Source: Alkalimonas cellulosilytica (GTDB taxonomy: Bacteria; Pseudomonadota; Gammaproteobacteria; Enterobacterales; Alteromonadaceae). From it: a stretch of DNA of 64,000 nt. The stretch is taken from positions 124,001 to 188,000 of the forward strand of contig NZ_JAUHLI010000007.1 of assembly GCF_036325985.1 (NCBI RefSeq). Reading direction: 5' to 3'. Below, in pieces: positions 62,644 through 64,000 of the stretch (its first letter is position 1; each line of letters begins with the position of its first letter). The notes beneath the pieces were generated by a model. That model saw only the letters and a list, made by a program, of their open reading frames with translations. It made no database searches and was not told the origin of the DNA. The position numbers were made by a program, and so were the translations under genes.

Positions 62644-63846
62644 TTAGTCTCCCGCTTGTTCAGTGCCAGCGTCTGCCGGACTTTCCAGCCATTCACCATC
62701 CACTCGGCCAAGCCGCACCTGCATGCCCGCTAAGGGATTGGGCAAGGCAGAAACGGCCAAATGCTCACCAGCGGCAAGCCCTGCTACCACGTAGGCATAA
62801 CGCTCATCGGTACGCTGTACCTGGACCGTACGAAACTCCAGTTGCTGCTCGCTGTTTACCAGCAATAGCTGATTGCCAGGCCGCAATAAATTACGGGGCA
62901 CCGGGATCACTTGCTCGGAAGAGATCCCATCGATGCTGGCATGGACAAAGCGGCCAAAGCGCAGAGGTTGCTTTCCATCAGCCTGCAGACGATAAGGATC
63001 GTCTACCTGCACCACGCCATAAATGACCCGGCTACGCTCATCCAACACGCCTTCGGTGCGCACCAGTTTGCCTTGCCATTGCTGTGGCTGCCCCGCCACC
63101 AGAGCGCTGAGCTCAACCGATGGAAACTGTGGCTGTGCTGCCGTTGGGAGCTGCATAAAGGCCAAGTCGTTATCGCTTAGCGGAAGCCTGATTTCGGCCA
63201 GATCGGTACCAAAAATGCTGCCAAGCACAGTACCACGGCTGATAAACTGCCCTAAATTCACCGCTCTGCTTTGCAGCAAACCTGCGTAAGGAGCGCGGAT
63301 CTCTGTTCGGCTAAGATCCCGCGCAGCACGCTCCAGCTCCGCTTCTGCCGAGCGAACATTGGCAAGCTCACGCGCTAATTGCGGCCGGCGTAAACCCAGT
63401 TCAGGCGCCTCCCCTTCGGTAAAAGAGGCCCACTCTTCTTCGGCCACCCGCACCCGGGCTAACTCTTCCTGCAGCGCAGCGGTCGCGCGCGCCAAATTGG
63501 CTTCGGCTGCTTTGAGTGCGGTTAAGTAATCATCCTGTTCTACCGTCACCAATACTTCGCCGGCAGCAAAAAATCCACCTTCGACAAAGTTGGGCGAAAC
63601 GTCAATAATGCGGCCATTGACTTCAGAAATCAGACTGGTCATTAATTTAGGCCGGACCGTGCCTTGAGAAGCAATGCGGTAAGTCAGTGTTTGCGGCTGT
63701 GCCGTAATGGTGTCGACCAGGACCCCTACCGGCAAGTCCTGGCGCTGCTCGGCTGGTTGCCGTCCTTTCATCAAGACCATCATTAATGCGATCGCCAACA
63801 ACAGGATCAGTACTGGCAAGATAATTTTTAGTTTTTGCTTTGCCAT
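62644..63846 (-). CDS. RND periplasmic adaptor (membrane fusion protein)
   Basis: 400 aa from the ATG at 63846 (a GTG at 63855 is possible). An N-terminal membrane anchor (about 5-25, ILPVLILLLAIALMMVLMKG) is followed by a barrel-sandwich (GTVRPKLMTSLISEVNGRII), a coiled-coil hairpin (about 105-165) and a beta-barrel. The biotinyl-lipoyl halves EVNGRIIDVSPNFVEGGFFA and RAPYAGLLQSRAVNLGQFIS are clear. It links the RND pump to an outer-membrane channel. No regulator gene lies within the window; 145 bases upstream of the start hold no gene. Confidence 0.93.
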   Translation of the reverse strand: MAKQKLKIILPVLILLLAIALMMVLMKGRQPAEQRQDLPVGVLVDTITAQPQTLTYRIASQGTVRPKLMTSLISEVNGRIIDVSPNFVEGGFFAAGEVLVTVEQDDYLTALKAAEANLARATAALQEELARVRVAEEEWASFTEGEAPELGLRRPQLARELANVRSAEAELERAARDLSRTEIRAPYAGLLQSRAVNLGQFISRGTVLGSIFGTDLAEIRLPLSDNDLAFMQLPTAAQPQFPSVELSALVAGQPQQWQGKLVRTEGVLDERSRVIYGVVQVDDPYRLQADGKQPLRFGRFVHASIDGISSEQVIPVPRNLLRPGNQLLLVNSEQQLEFRTVQVQRTDERYAYVVAGLAAGEHLAVSALPNPLAGMQVRLGRVDGEWLESPADAGTEQAGD

Positions 63847-64000
63847 GGAACTCACTTTAGAAATAAGTTTAATTGGTTCTATACTAACGAAATTTGCTGC
63901 CAGATGGATGCTAAAAATATCTATTGATGCACGTTCATTTGCAGGCTGATAGTTGTTGGGCGAGATGGAGGGTAGTCAATTAGTTATTTAAATCAAAAAC

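Noticed and set aside
1..64000. tRNA, rRNA, or riboswitch genes.
   Set aside because: No cloverleaf, rRNA core or recognised riboswitch consensus was seen on either strand by eye; a covariance search was not possible.

Overview
The window looks like a chromosome segment of an aquatic gammaproteobacterium of the Rheinheimera / Alishewanella / Arsukibacterium type. This rests on gene content (class I fumarase, S9 peptidase, DUF3025 protein, NudL, one-chain serine dehydratase) and protein style, not on a marker gene; there is no rRNA or tRNA gene. Base composition is moderate (about 53-58% GC in housekeeping stretches, visibly lower around 20.2-25.4 kb).

From the left edge to about 41.5 kb nearly everything lies on the minus strand and forms one large cell-surface locus. 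Read in the direction of transcription (right to left): a group-2-type capsule exporter (KpsD, KpsM, KpsT, KpsE and a KpsC-like Kdo transferase, preceded by a small lipoprotein); a GT4 glycosyltransferase; dTDP-rhamnose genes in the order rfbB, D, A, C, interrupted by ugd, galU and three toxin-antitoxin modules; a glycerol-phosphate block (TagD-type cytidylyltransferase, three proteins with CDP-glycerol glycerophosphotransferase domains, two polysaccharide pyruvyl transferases, a GDPD-TPR-GT29 fusion); then a ten-gene type II secretion-like system (E, F, four pseudopilins, L, M, C, D) and a 496-aa secreted protein resembling Slr4-type S-layer proteins. A sulfotransferase fragment runs off the left edge. 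My inference is that the locus makes, exports and anchors a surface coat: a pyruvylated glycerol-phosphate polymer carried out by KpsMTED and a protein layer carried out by the dedicated T2SS-like machine.

From 41.8 to 63.9 kb the gene order is ordinary: a small membrane protein, aspartoacylase family protein, Fur-type bfd, a NatAB-like ABC exporter, two small secreted proteins, a DUF3025 protein, asnB, an S9 peptidase, class I fumarase, pabB-nudL, yqhA, a membrane dipeptidase, sdaA and an RND efflux pair.

The most unusual signal is a family of modular hairpin arrays (eight clear copies at 27.9-32.8 kb and 42.2-43.6 kb). Each strings together tiny palindromes of 11-13 nt, drawn from a small vocabulary, joined by a nearly constant linker (CTAGTGACCG, CTGGTTACCG or variants). 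Arrays lie at the ends of genes, usually supplying the stop codon and sometimes the last 6-16 residues of the protein. Inside the rfb operon an array lies at every boundary of the inserted genes (ugd, rfbD, MntA-HepT, a 68-aa/AbiEii pair, RHH-RelE), giving a cassette-like layout with no integrase or recognisable attC site. A separate 268-bp MITE-like element with 25-bp inverted ends sits between fumA and pabB.
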